Shown here: piece by piece, positions 1-9,123 of the stretch
Position numbering within the stretch: position 1 is the first letter of the stretch
Layout: each line of letters opens with the position of its first letter
Assembly (NCBI GenBank): GCA_016720925.1
Contig: JADKJR010000003.1
Span: 372,001-436,000 of the forward strand
Source of the DNA: Betaproteobacteria bacterium
Lineage (GTDB): Bacteria > Pseudomonadota > Gammaproteobacteria > Burkholderiales > Usitatibacteraceae
Direction of reading: 5' to 3'
DNA length: 64,000 nt
The notes under the pieces: model-generated
What the model was told of the DNA's origin: nothing
The model's database searches: none
What the model saw: the letters and a program-made list of their open reading frames with translations, nothing else
Position numbers and translations under genes: made by a program

Positions 1-20
1 TAGCCCGTCCACGCCATTGT

Positions 21-88
21 CAAAGTCTAGCACTGGCGCGGCCCCAAGCCGAATATGCTCGAAAACCCGCACCAATAGGCGTTCTACG
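21..88. repeat. Palindromic intergenic element, copy 1 (degenerate)
   Basis: The left arm, CAAAGTCTAGCACTGGCGCG at 21-40, matches the arm of five other copies in this window. The right arm is poor: only CGCACCA at about 68-74 and GTTCTAC at about 81-87 fit. The copy lies just beyond the 3' end of the histidine kinase gene. Whatever lies on its other side is outside the window. Confidence 0.5.
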
Positions 89-91
89 TTA

Positions 92-1826
92 TTATTCTTG
101 GCTGCGCCCGCCGCAACTCAAACCGAACCTCCCCCGCCCGGTTGCTCGCCAAACCAGCACATACCCCAGCTCTGCCGCCTGCCGAAACGCTTGAAAAGGC
201 CGATGCCGTATCCGCTTCGACGCGAATTGGCGATAGGCGATCGGAACAATTCATCCGCCGCGCTGCTGGCCATGGCGCTGCCGGTATCGGTGATCGAAAG
301 CACCGTGTTATCGGCGGCTATTGCAATTTCAATCTTGACTTCAATTGATGGTTCCGCCAACTTCTTCTTGCGCGCATTCTCGAGACAGTTTTCCAGTACG
401 TTGTCGAAAAGCGCGGAGGAATTTTTCCCGCCGAGAGTGCCGTGGGAAACGAAGGTTGCATCGTCGTCGGCGTGCCGGACAAGCACTTCTTGCCACCAGT
501 CGTCCGTGGACAGCATGACGTTTGCGCCGGCCAGCGCGGGATTCTGCAGTTTGTCCAGCGTGGATTGCAGGCGTTTGGCCAGTTGTGGCAGTTGCCGTTC
601 GAGCATGGCCTCATAGGGCGTCTTCTTGCGGCGGTTGTCCGGCGGCTGGGCCACGCTCGCGGAGGTTAGCGCGTACAGCGACTGCAGCAGGTTTTTCATA
701 TCGTGCGTGAGGCGCGCGCCGGTCTCGTGCACCGCTTGCATATAGGCATTCTGTTTCAGGACTTGTTCGCGGCGTTTGCCTTCGTAGAACTCGCCGACCA
801 CCCAGGCCAGCAGCCGCAGGTGAAGAAACATCGCGGGGGACATGTGGATCTCGGTATAAAAAATGATTTCGAGATGGTGGTACTGGAAAGCGCGAATCAA
901 ATTCCGTCTCTCGCCCATAGCGGCCCGGGCCATCGGGCGACGTCCACACGCCGCCGACGATCCACGGAAATTTTTCGATCTCCTGTGTCTGTTGCAGGAA
1001 GCGCGCCGAACTCAATTCCGGTTTCAGACAATTCCGCGACGCGCCGCATCCACAATTCGAACGGCATGCCAACGCTCATCAGGTAGTGCGAGAAATACGT
1101 GCGCAGCCCATCGAAGCCGGTGCGCGGCCCCCACAACACCGCGAGGATGAAAAGTGCCGCGGAAAACGCGAGTACCGTCAGCACCACCGCCTGAAAGTAC
1201 TGGTTATGAGTGATTCGCATCGCGGCGATGGTGCCGAGCACCAGTACAACGACCAGTTGAAATACGATCAGGCTGTAGAAGAAATCGAACACCTGTGTCG
1301 TCGCTTCATCTTCCGCCCGGAACGGCAGCACGACCATCAACAGCAATGACAGCGGCAGCAATACGCTGACCAGCACTCGTAGGCCAGGTGGCAGGTCGGT
1401 GATTTCCAGCAGCGCAACGGGCACGGTCCAGATCAAGAGAATCGTGAATAGATAAAACACCGCGACCAGATAGAAGCGGCTGCGCCGTGCAGCCTGCGAC
1501 GTGAAAACCTTGCCGCCCATGATGGCGATGAGCATGGCAAGCCATGTGGCCAGCATCCAGCCCGACAAGGTGTACAGCACGACGCCCGTGATCCCGAGCA
1601 ACAGGAACAGGGCAAACACTTTCAGTTCGCGCTCGGTGCTGATGAACGGTTGCCAGAGGAGGAACAGACCGAAATGCACCATCAGCCAAATACGCTGAAA
1701 ATCGCTTCCCGATTCCGACAACAGCCCCGCGTGCAGCGACAGCAACATCGCCAGAATGACCCAGCGACGGCCGCTCACGATCCAGGAGATCAGGGGTTTA
1801 TCGGTAGCAGGAAAATGGTTACTCAC
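92..1826 (-). pseudogene. Membrane-bound sensor histidine kinase, broken by three frameshifts
   Basis: Starts at a GTG (1826). The first 275 or so residues are six or seven hydrophobic segments with no recognisable sensory domain. They are followed by a kinase core: an H-box with THDMKN, an N-box NVLENCLENARK, a DTG motif and the G-box GYGIGL. The reading frame changes near 1000 (one extra base), near 915 (an extra G in GGG) and near 205 (a missing T in TTTT). Correcting all three gives about 577 residues ending at a TAA at 92-94. A membrane N-terminus with no PAS domain recalls PilS-type kinases, and the gene diverges from a sigma-54 pilin-like promoter; a role in controlling that promoter is inference. 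No partner response regulator is visible. Two of the three shifts are in homopolymers, so base-calling error is possible. Confidence 0.72.
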
Positions 1827-1928
1827 AAATGAGTGGGCGGTGAGTGAAGGGCATGGAACGAAAGCCTAGCCTGAATTGACGCGCCGCGCCAATAGGGCCG
1901 GCCGGCCATGATGCAGCTTGCACCAGGC

Positions 1929-1998
1929 CTGTCGAATATCCGGACAGGTGTACGGCGCAGCGACATAAATCCATGTCGAATATTGGCCACTCGCTGTC
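1929..1998. promoter_or_regulatory. TGTC-box cluster, candidate enhancer for a sigma-54 activator
   Basis: TGTCGAATAT occurs twice in direct orientation, at 1930-1939 and 1974-1983, 44 bp apart. CCTGTC and GACAGG also form an inverted pair at 1928-1948, and CTGTC recurs at 1994-1998. The cluster is about 80-150 bp upstream of the predicted sigma-54 start, where bacterial enhancer-binding proteins usually sit. The PilR activator of Pseudomonas pilA is known to recognise (C/G)TGTC sites. That a PilR-like protein binds here is inference. Confidence 0.5.
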
Positions 1999-2050
1999 TG
2001 AAATGCATGCGGGAAATATTTTTATTATATAAATCAATCGCATAAAATAT

Positions 2051-2066
2051 TGGCACGCCGATTGCT
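2051..2066 (+). promoter_or_regulatory. Sigma-54 (RpoN) promoter
   Basis: TGGCACG-CCGA-TTGCT matches the -24/-12 consensus TGGCACG-N4-TTGC(A/T) without mismatch. The GG (2052-2053) and GC (2064-2065) elements have the required spacing. Transcription should start near 2076, about 33 nt before the 28-codon ORF and upstream of the prepilin-like gene. Flanking AT-rich DNA and upstream TGTC boxes fit an activator-dependent promoter. Confidence 0.85.
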
Positions 2067-2108
2067 TTTATCTGCTCAAGCTGTTCAATGACAAGATTGG
2101 AGTTCTAC

Positions 2109-2195
2109 ATGAAAGCCATCGACCACATGAATTTGTATGACCTCGCAACAGCATTCATTGCTTTTGGCATGGTACTCGGTCTCGCCATTAACTAA
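2109..2195 (+). CDS. 28-residue membrane microprotein ahead of a prepilin-like gene
   Basis: ATG to TAA. The product has a polar start (MKAIDHMNLYD) and then one hydrophobic segment of about 16 residues ending in GLAIN. A GGAG lies about 7 nt before the ATG. It is the first ORF after the sigma-54 promoter, with 52 nt between it and the prepilin-like gene, so the two are probably co-transcribed. I do not recognise a family. It could be a small membrane protein or a leader ORF that affects translation of the pilin-like gene. Confidence 0.5.
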   Translation: MKAIDHMNLYDLATAFIAFGMVLGLAIN

Positions 2196-2247
2196 GCACA
2201 CAAACTGAATCAAACGCACCCAAACCAACGGAAATTCGGGGAATGAA

Positions 2248-2933
2248 ATGAAAAATATCAAGAGCATGAAAAATCAGCAGTCGGGCTTTACGCTGGTCGA
2301 AATCGCCATTGTCCTGGTGATCATCGGCCTGCTGTTGGGAGGCATTCTGAAGGGCCAGGAATTGATCAATAGCGCGAAGGTCAAGGCAATGGTCAACGAC
2401 ATGAAGCTGGTCGCCACGCAGGTATACGGCTATCAGGATCGCTTCAAGGCGATGCCGGGGGATGATCCCGCGCAAACACCAATCTTGCGGGCGCGACCAC
2501 TGCTACCACGCCGGCAGCAACGCTGGCGAATGGACGCATCGAAGGCGCGTGGAATTCGACCACCGTTACAGATGAATCATTCCTGTTCTGGCAGCATGTT
2601 CGTTTTGCAAACCTTGCCACGGGCTCGACGAATACGGCGGCAGTCGACTATCGTCCCCTCAATAGCGAAAATGGCAACCTCGGGATCACCAGTGCTCCGG
2701 TATTGACGGCACCTACTACGCCGTTCAGCGGCTCGTTTTTTGTCTGTCAGGGGAATATCAACGGCCGATTCTCGCGGCAAATCGATACGACGCTCGATGA
2801 CGGTAATCCCGCCACCGGCTCGGTTCGAATCATGGCGGGCAACAACCAGGCGACCGCAGCCGATGCAACCACGACGGCGGCGATGAATACCGCCGGTGAT
2901 GGAGCGGTCTATACGGTATGTGTCGCGTTCTGA
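2248..2933 (+). pseudogene. Type IV prepilin-like protein, one frameshift
   Basis: The N-terminus has a class III prepilin signal: a 13-residue leader ending in SG, the cleavage motif FTLVE with glutamate at +5, and a hydrophobic helix (about residues 14-37). Around 2468 the frame is lost by one base in CCCGCG. The next frame continues with a threonine/alanine-rich domain to a TGA at 2931-2933, giving about 228 residues when corrected. Two cysteines near the end (FFVCQG and VYTVCVAF) could form the C-terminal disulfide typical of such proteins. Transcription is probably from the sigma-54 promoter upstream, and a strong terminator follows. Pseudopilin or minor pilin cannot be separated from major pilin here. 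The shift may be a sequencing error. Confidence 0.75.
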
Positions 2934-2950
2934 TTGCGTGACAATAAGAA

Positions 2951-2975
2951 AAGCCCGCTTCGGCGGGTTTTTTTT
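2951..2975 (+). terminator. Rho-independent terminator after the prepilin-like gene
   Basis: AAGCCCGC and GCGGGTTT form a stem around a TTCG tetraloop, followed directly by a run of T to 2975. It starts 17 nt after the stop codon of the prepilin-like gene. Confidence 0.9.
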
Positions 2976-3053
2976 CGGATGGGAATCGCGCCTGAATTGC
3001 CGCATCGCCAAGGGCTATCCGGCCGGTCCTGTTGAAACCAGTCAGGAATGCGG

Positions 3054-5027
3054 CTACCCCTGTAACAGCCGTATCTCCGCCTTTGCCAGTGACTCGGGCG
3101 TCCCCGTCAACACCAGCACATCGCCAGATTCAAGTCGCAAATCAGACTGCGCTTCGATGTCGCGCGCACCTTTGCGACGCAATGCCGAAAGTTGAATCCC
3201 GATCTCATCGAATCGCAGAGATGCAATGGTCTTGCCGACGGCCGCCGCACCGGCATCGATGCTGATCGACTGCATGCGCGGCTGTTGCCCGTCAAATTGC
3301 GCATCGTCCATATCGGTCACGCCTGGAAAGAAGCCACGCATCAGCGCATAGCGTTCACCGCGCACCTGTCGCAGGCGCGCCAGCACTTTATTGAGCGGCA
3401 CGCCCAGTAGAAGCATGGTTTGGGTGGCGAGCATCAGCGAGCCTTCGACAACTTCGGCGACGATTTCGGCGGCCCCGGCAGATTTGAGCTTCTCCACATC
3501 CGTATCGTCGAACGTCCGCACGATGACCGGCACATCGGGGCGCGCGCGCACATGCGAAAGAATGGTCATGGCGGCATGCGTATCGGAAAAGCTCACCACC
3601 ACGGCGGAGGCTCGCGGCAGCCCGGCGGCCGTCAGCACTTCCTGGCGCGCGGCGTCGCCGAACATGACGGAATCGCCCGCCGCTGCCGCCTGCTTGACCC
3701 GCATCGGATCAGCGTCAAGCGCGATGATGGAGATTTTTTCCTGCTCCAGAAAACGCGCCAGGCTTTGTCCCGATCGACCGTAGCCGCAAATGATGACGTG
3801 CCGCTTCTTGCTCATCGACTTGATGGCGAGCTGCTGTAATTGCACGGCGCGCGCTTCCCACTCGCTGGCCACCAGCCGCATGACGATTTTGTCGCTGTGG
3901 GCGAGGATCAATGGAGATAGCAGCATTGAAATCAGCATGGCCGCCAATACCACCTGCACCGTCGCCTCGCCCAAAGCATGGTGTTGGCCGGCAAGGGACA
4001 GCAGCACGAACCCGAATTCGCCAGCAGGCGCCAATGCCAGCGCGCAACGTAGCGCCACGGCTTTGTCGTTCTTCATCACCGTGGCCAGGACAATGATCAC
4101 CAGAAATTTGAGGGTGATGAGCGCCACCAGCACAACAAGCACGATGCCCCAGTGGTCCAGCACCTCCCGCAAATTGAGCTGCATGCCGATGGTGATGAAA
4201 AACAGGCCCAGCAACACATCGCGGAACGGCTTGATGTAATCGTCAACCTGATAGCGGTATTCGGTTTCCGAGATCAGCATGCCCGCGAGGAAGGCGCCCA
4301 GTGCCAGTGACAAACCCGACGCATCCGTCGCCCATGCGAGCCCCAGTGTGACAAACAGTACCGCGAGCACAAACAGCTCGGAGGATTTCTGCGCGGCGAT
4401 CACGTGAAACAGCGGACGCATGATGCGTTGGCCGAGAATCAATATGACCGCCAGCACCGCGCCTGCCTTTAATAGTGCCGCGCCAATTTCAAAAGCAATT
4501 TGCTCACCCGACAGCGCCAGCGCGGGTATCAGAACAAGCAGCGGAATCACCGCCAGATCCTGAAACAGCAAGACACCCATGATTTGTTTGCCGTGCAGGG
4601 AATGTAGCTGGGTCTGCTCGGCCAGCACCTTGGTAATGATGGCCGTGGACGACATGGCGAGAATGCCGCCAAGAATCAGGCCCGCTTGCCAGGTTTTTCC
4701 CGCCAGCATCGCGATACCAATAACGATAAGGATGGAGAGGACGACCTGGAGCCCGCCAAAGCCCAGCACCAGTTTGCGCATCGATACCAATTGTGGCAGC
4801 GAGAACTCCAATCCAATCGAGAACATGAGAAATACCACGCCAAACTCGGCCAGATAGCGCGTTCCCGGCGTATCGGGTACGACGCCGAGCGCGTAGGGAC
4901 CGATCAAAACACCGACCAGCAGGTAACCCAGAATTGCCGGCATGTTCAGGCGGCGGAACACGACCACCGTCACGACGGCCGTCGCCAAAAGAATTACAAC
5001 CAGCGGCAGTGTGGCATGTGCGGTCAT
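3054..5027 (-). CDS. CPA2-family monovalent cation:proton antiporter with TrkA domains (KefB/YbaL-like)
   Basis: 657 residues, ATG start at 5027. The first 390 or so residues form about twelve hydrophobic segments typical of the Na+/H+ exchanger fold of the CPA2 family. Next comes a cytoplasmic TrkA-N (RCK) Rossmann domain with GYGRSGQSLARFL near residue 415, then a TrkA-C domain in the last 80 or so residues. Such proteins exchange K+ or Na+ for protons across the inner membrane under nucleotide control. Whether this one resembles glutathione-gated KefB/KefC or YbaL cannot be decided; no KefF/KefG-type partner is adjacent. It diverges from kdsD with 44 bp between the start codons. Confidence 0.9.
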   Translation of the reverse strand: MTAHATLPLVVILLATAVVTVVVFRRLNMPAILGYLLVGVLIGPYALGVVPDTPGTRYLAEFGVVFLMFSIGLEFSLPQLVSMRKLVLGFGGLQVVLSILIVIGIAMLAGKTWQAGLILGGILAMSSTAIITKVLAEQTQLHSLHGKQIMGVLLFQDLAVIPLLVLIPALALSGEQIAFEIGAALLKAGAVLAVILILGQRIMRPLFHVIAAQKSSELFVLAVLFVTLGLAWATDASGLSLALGAFLAGMLISETEYRYQVDDYIKPFRDVLLGLFFITIGMQLNLREVLDHWGIVLVVLVALITLKFLVIIVLATVMKNDKAVALRCALALAPAGEFGFVLLSLAGQHHALGEATVQVVLAAMLISMLLSPLILAHSDKIVMRLVASEWEARAVQLQQLAIKSMSKKRHVIICGYGRSGQSLARFLEQEKISIIALDADPMRVKQAAAAGDSVMFGDAARQEVLTAAGLPRASAVVVSFSDTHAAMTILSHVRARPDVPVIVRTFDDTDVEKLKSAGAAEIVAEVVEGSLMLATQTMLLLGVPLNKVLARLRQVRGERYALMRGFFPGVTDMDDAQFDGQQPRMQSISIDAGAAAVGKTIASLRFDEIGIQLSALRRKGARDIEAQSDLRLESGDVLVLTGTPESLAKAEIRLLQG

Positions 5028-5071
5028 TGACGCTTATGTATGAGAAGGTAGGATGACATTACAATGTCGAT

Positions 5072-6085
5072 ATGCAGAGTCTATTACAACCTCGTTCTAT
5101 TTCAGATATTGCGCGCACGCTGAATCTCGCGGGAAACGCTGGCCATTGAAGCTGACGCGGTGATGGCGCTGTCGCAAAAACTTGGCGATGACTTTCTTGC
5201 CGCGCACAAGTTGCTCTACGAGGCCGTCGAAAACAAAGGCCGCGTGGTGGTCACGGGCATGGGCAAAAGCGGACACATCGGCGGCAAGATTGCGTCCACA
5301 CTGGCCTCCACCGGAACGCCTGCTTTCTTCATGCATCCCGGTGAAGCCAGTCATGGAGATTTGGGGATGATCACGGCGGGCGATGTCGTGATCGCGATCT
5401 CCAATTCGGGCGAATCCATTGAAATTCTCAATATCCTTCCGCAACTTAAGCGGCGCGGCACAACTATCATTGCAATTACCGGGCGGCCAACATCAACGTT
5501 GGCACAAGCGGCGACCGTACATCTGGATGCGGCCGTAGAGAAGGAAGCGTGCCCGCTCAACCTGGCGCCCACGGCGAGTACCACGGCGACCCTGGCGCTC
5601 GGCGATGCGCTGGCGGTAACCTTGCTCGACGCACGCGGTTTCGGCGAAGAAGACTTCGCGATGCACCATCCGGGCGGCTCGCTTGGCCGCAGACTCCTGA
5701 TGCACGTTAGTGATGTGATGGTGGTTGGCGAACGCGTCCCCAAATTGTCGGGAAATGCCCTGTTGCCGGCGGCCATCATGGAAATGTCCAAGAAAGGACT
5801 GGGAATGACGGCGGTCGTCGATGCAAGTGATGCCGTGTTGGGCGTGTTCAGTGACGGCGATTTGCGGCGCGCGCTGAGGCGCACGACAATATCCGCGCAA
5901 TACCTGTTGCTGACGTGATGACACGCACACCGAAGACGATTTCCGCGAACAAGCTGGCGGTGGAGGCGGCGGAACTCATTCAACGCCACAAGATCGGCTC
6001 CAGCGGCCTGCTGGTGGTGGACGAACGCAACAAGCTGCTCGGCGTCGTGCACGTGCTTGAACTGATGCGTGCAGGTGTACTGTGA
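5072..6085 (+). pseudogene. kdsD: Arabinose-5-phosphate isomerase KdsD, two frameshifts
   Basis: Converts ribulose-5-phosphate to arabinose-5-phosphate, the first step of Kdo synthesis for lipopolysaccharide. The SIS domain is clear (GMGKSGHIGGKIASTLAST, SNSGES), as are the HHPGGSLGRRLL stretch and two CBS domains. The first frame, from ATG 5072, stops at 5150. Loss of two bases in CGCG near 5126 shifts it into the frame carrying RETLAIEAD and the SIS domain. A second one-base loss near 5877 (CTGAG for an expected CTGGAG) shifts into the frame carrying the second CBS domain and ending in LELMRAGVL at TGA 6083-6085. Corrected length is about 338 residues, close to the family norm. The stop overlaps the GTG start of kdsC. 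Two lesions in a normally important gene suggest sequencing error, but a redundant copy elsewhere is possible. Confidence 0.82.
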
Positions 6086-6636
6086 CGCGCTGGATCGCGC
6101 CCCCCGGTGTGTCGGAAATTGTGCTGGCCCGTGCGGCGCGCGTCAAACTGGCAGTGTTCGATGTCGATGGCGTATTGACTGAGGGCCAGCTCCACTACGG
6201 TCCACATGGCGAAGAAACGAAGATTTTCAACTCGCTCGACGGCCACGGCCTGAAGATGCTGCAGGAGTCCGGTGTCGAACTGGCCATCATTTCCGGTCGC
6301 TCATCGGAGGCGCTGGCAAGGCGCGCAAAGGATTTGCGCATCACCCAGCTCTTCATGGGGATTTCCGGCAAGCGTGAGGTGTTCGATCAGTTGCTGAACG
6401 GCCTGTCGATTGAGGCTGCAGAAGCGGCGGGACTCGGTGATGATATTGTTGATCTGCCTTTTCTTTCGCGCTGCGGCTTTGCGGCCTGTGTGCCTGCCGC
6501 GCCCGAATACATGAAACCGCACGTGCATTACGTGACACAAGCCGCGGGCGGCCGCGGCGCCGTACGCGAATTCTGTGAGCTCATCATGCATGCGCAAGGC
6601 ACACTTGATGCGGCATTGAAAAAATACCTGGAATAG
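6082..6636 (+). CDS. kdsC: 3-deoxy-D-manno-octulosonate 8-phosphate phosphatase KdsC
   Basis: 184 residues from a GTG start that overlaps the kdsD stop (GTGA), so the two are translationally coupled. A HAD-superfamily phosphatase: motif I DVDGVLT near residue 30, a serine-containing IISGRSS as motif II, and motif III in GDDIVDLP near residue 135. The short length with no cap domain is typical of tetrameric KdsC. It releases phosphate from Kdo-8-phosphate, two steps after KdsD. Confidence 0.93.
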   Translation: MTRWIAPPGVSEIVLARAARVKLAVFDVDGVLTEGQLHYGPHGEETKIFNSLDGHGLKMLQESGVELAIISGRSSEALARRAKDLRITQLFMGISGKREVFDQLLNGLSIEAAEAAGLGDDIVDLPFLSRCGFAACVPAAPEYMKPHVHYVTQAAGGRGAVREFCELIMHAQGTLDAALKKYLE

Positions 6637-6638
6637 AC

Positions 6639-7057
6639 ATGCTTTGGATTAAGTCGTTTCACATTGTTTTCATGGTGGCGTGGTTTGCCGGCTTGTTCTA
6701 CTTGCCGCGGCTGTTCGTCTACCACACGCAGGCGGAGGATGCGGTTTCCATCGAGCGATTCAAGATCATGGAGCGCAAGCTTTACTTCGGCATCATGACG
6801 CCGTCGATGTTGATCACGGTTGCGCTCGGCACTGGCTATGGCTCGGTTGGTGGAGCAATGCCGGTGGCTGGATGCATACCAAGCTCGCGCTGGTACTCGT
6901 GCTGATCGCGCACCATTTCTATCTCGGCAAATTGATGGTTGACTTCAAGCGCGACAGTAACCGGCATGGCCACGTTTTTTATCGCTGGCTAAATGAAATC
7001 CCCGCGTTGCCGGCTTTGATCGGTATCGTCTACCTTGTCGTCGCCAAGCCTTTCTAG
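6639..7057 (+). pseudogene. hemJ: HemJ/UPF0093 protoporphyrinogen oxidase, one frameshift
   Basis: The first frame begins MLWIKSFHIVFMVAWFAG, the conserved start of the HemJ integral membrane family with its helix-1 histidine, and runs to about residue 65. Near 6834 one base is missing (GCACTGG for an expected GCACTTGG). The next frame continues WLWLGWWSNAGGW and ends LVVAKPF with a stop at 7055-7057. The corrected protein is about 139 residues with four membrane segments, the family length. HemJ oxidises protoporphyrinogen IX to protoporphyrin IX in heme synthesis. The coding sequence on both sides of the shift is well preserved, which argues for a base-calling error or very recent damage. 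Confidence 0.8.
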
Positions 7058-7063
7058 GACCCA

Positions 7064-8230
7064 ATGAGCGAATATTTTTTTGCCCCGTGCCCGCGAGGGT
7101 TAGCCGGCGTTCTCGCCGTCGAGCTTGAGTCGCTGGGGGCCACGAATCTGCTGGCGCAGGATGCCGGCGTTTCCTTTGAGGGTGACAAGGCGCTCGGATA
7201 TCGCGCCAATCTTCATTCGCGGATTGCGAGCCGAATTCTTTGGCGAGTAGCGTACTTCCCGTATGAGCAAGAACAGCATATTTACGACGCAGCTTTCCTG
7301 CAGCCGTGGCCATCCTGGTTTGACGTGGCGAAGACGATCAAGGTCGAGATTAATGCGCACCGCTGTCCGCTCAAGAGTCTCGATTTCATCACCCTGCGCA
7401 TCAAGGATGCGATATGCGACAAGTTTCGCGAGCAGGTTGGCTCACGCCCTTCAGTGGATGCGCGCGCGCCCGACGTGCGAATTCATGCGTTCCTCGACGC
7501 CACCCACGCAACGATTTACATGGATCTTTCCGGTGAACCCTTGTTCAAGCGCGGCCTGCGCGAACATACCGGTGAAGCGCCGCTGAAGAAAAATCTGGCT
7601 GCGGGCATTATCAAATTATCCGGTTGGGACACACAAGAACCGTTCATGGACCCGATGTGCGGCAGCGGTACATTCCTGGTTGAAGCGGCCGAGATGTCGC
7701 TGAATATCGCGCCCGGCCTGTCGGGCAACCGATTGCGCGAATTTGCTTTTACACACCTGAAGATTTTTGATCGCGCGATGTGGGACGCCGAAGTGAGCCG
7801 CGCGCGCGCCGCACAGAAACCGGCACCCTCAACGCCACTGCCGATTTATGGTTCCGATAAATATGGCTATGCGATCACCGATGCGCGTGAAAACCTCACT
7901 GCCAACCAGCTATTCGATTTTGTGCATCTCAAGCAAGTCAATATTCTCGAGGTTTCGGCCCCGGCGCCCAGTGGCGTTATCGTCACCAATCCCCCATACG
8001 GGGAACGACTCGGCGAAGTGGACGATCTCGCCGCGCTGTACCCGAAGCTCGGGGACGTATTAAAGCAGAAATTTGCCGGCTGGCGGGCGTATTTGTTCAC
8101 CGGCGATCCGCAGCTTGCCAAGTTGATGCGATTATCTGCCAGCAAGCGTACGCCACTCTTCAACGGCAAACTCGAATGCCGTTTGCTGGAATACAAGATC
8201 ATCGCGGGCAGTAACCGCAAGCCCGCATAA
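7064..8230 (+). CDS. rlmL: THUMP-domain class I rRNA (guanine-N2) methyltransferase, RlmL-like
   Basis: 388 residues. An N-terminal THUMP RNA-binding region (about 50-160) is followed by a SAM methyltransferase fold with PMCGSGTFLVEAAE near residue 195 (SAM binding) and the catalytic NPPYG near residue 310. This matches the N-terminal half of E. coli RlmKL (YcbY), which methylates G2445 of 23S rRNA. The RlmK half is absent, as is common in betaproteobacteria. The start is 6 nt after the hemJ stop. Confidence 0.87.
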   Translation: MSEYFFAPCPRGLAGVLAVELESLGATNLLAQDAGVSFEGDKALGYRANLHSRIASRILWRVAYFPYEQEQHIYDAAFLQPWPSWFDVAKTIKVEINAHRCPLKSLDFITLRIKDAICDKFREQVGSRPSVDARAPDVRIHAFLDATHATIYMDLSGEPLFKRGLREHTGEAPLKKNLAAGIIKLSGWDTQEPFMDPMCGSGTFLVEAAEMSLNIAPGLSGNRLREFAFTHLKIFDRAMWDAEVSRARAAQKPAPSTPLPIYGSDKYGYAITDARENLTANQLFDFVHLKQVNILEVSAPAPSGVIVTNPPYGERLGEVDDLAALYPKLGDVLKQKFAGWRAYLFTGDPQLAKLMRLSASKRTPLFNGKLECRLLEYKIIAGSNRKPA

Positions 8231-8236
8231 ATAGTG

Positions 8237-8305
8237 CAAACACAAGGACTGGCGCGGCGTTTGGCGGTAAAATGGCTGTAAGGCCGCGCCAGATATAGAG
8301 TTTTG
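8237..8305. repeat. Palindromic intergenic element, copy 2
   Basis: Left arm 8237-8262 contains GGACTGGCGCGGCGTTT. Right arm 8280-8305 contains GGCCGCGCCAG and ends in GAGTTTTG. It fills the gap between the convergent rlmL-like and araC-like genes and could act as a two-way terminator. Confidence 0.75.
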
Positions 8306-8346
8306 TGGTTGGTCATGGTGAGGTGCGACCACGTCGACAAGCGATC

Positions 8347-9117
8347 CTACCGGTGTATCACCAGCCGCTCGCGATGTCGAAACAGATATTCGGGTGCAAT
8401 GCCCATCATGGCTCGCACGGTACGTGACAGGTGCGCGGAATCAGCGAAACCCGCTGACAGCGCGGCGGTTGTCAGCGAATCCCCGGCAATGGCCAGGTCC
8501 AGTGCGCGTCGCAGCTTCATCCACAACACATAACGGCGCACCGGCACCCCGACGGCAGTCTTGAAAACATGTGCGAATCGCGACGGTGAAAGGTGCACCT
8601 TTTCAGCCAGTGCGTCGATGCTGCCGTAAAGCTCAGGCGATTCACGCAGGAACGTCAACGCAGTGTCAACCCGGCTATCGGGCTGTGGTGATGTGACCAA
8701 GTCCGATGGTGCCAATCCGAAAATTCGCGCGATCAATTGCTCGGCGTCGGCGAGTGAAGTTGCCGGATTTTGCAGCATTAACCAGTCTTCCGTGCCGGAA
8801 TGACGGCAGCCAAATGCATGTGGCGCATTTTCAAAGCGCTCCGAAATGCGATGGAAGCTGGCACTTTCCGGTTCCCAATAAAGCGCGGCAATCGACGTCG
8901 TCACTTCGGCCGTCGCGTATTCGGTATCCGAAGGCACGTAGACCACACTGTTTTCCAGAACCGTCCCATCCGCAAGTGTTACGCGCATCTTTCCCTCTGA
9001 TGCGTTCAGCCATACAGCCGCGTGATTGCGATGCAGGGTAGTGGCGGTGCTGGGACCTACGTACAAAAAACGTTCATCCCAGACGTACAAATGCACAGGT
9101 GGCGAATTGCCCGTCAT
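8347..9117 (-). CDS. AraC-family transcriptional regulator
   Basis: 256 residues. The C-terminal third carries the AraC double helix-turn-helix: SRFAHVFKTAVGVPVRRYVL (helix 3 region of the first HTH) and ALSAGFADSAHLSRTVRAMM (second HTH). The N-terminal half looks like a small cupin-type sensing domain, but I see no motif that names a ligand. Three 21-bp direct repeats start 7 bp upstream of its start codon, spaced as AraC-type operators often are, so autoregulation is likely. The divergent neighbour is a 43-codon membrane ORF, a possible target. Confidence 0.88.
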   Translation of the reverse strand: MTGNSPPVHLYVWDERFLYVGPSTATTLHRNHAAVWLNASEGKMRVTLADGTVLENSVVYVPSDTEYATAEVTTSIAALYWEPESASFHRISERFENAPHAFGCRHSGTEDWLMLQNPATSLADAEQLIARIFGLAPSDLVTSPQPDSRVDTALTFLRESPELYGSIDALAEKVHLSPSRFAHVFKTAVGVPVRRYVLWMKLRRALDLAIAGDSLTTAALSAGFADSAHLSRTVRAMMGIAPEYLFRHRERLVIHR

Positions 9118-9123
9118 GAAATA

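Noticed and set aside
17..616. Plus-strand frame at the window start
   Set aside because: It lies antisense to the histidine kinase core, whose motifs are clear on the minus strand.
5028..5071. TACAAT as a -10 box for kdsD
   Set aside because: It has no -35 partner, and its predicted start would coincide with the ATG.
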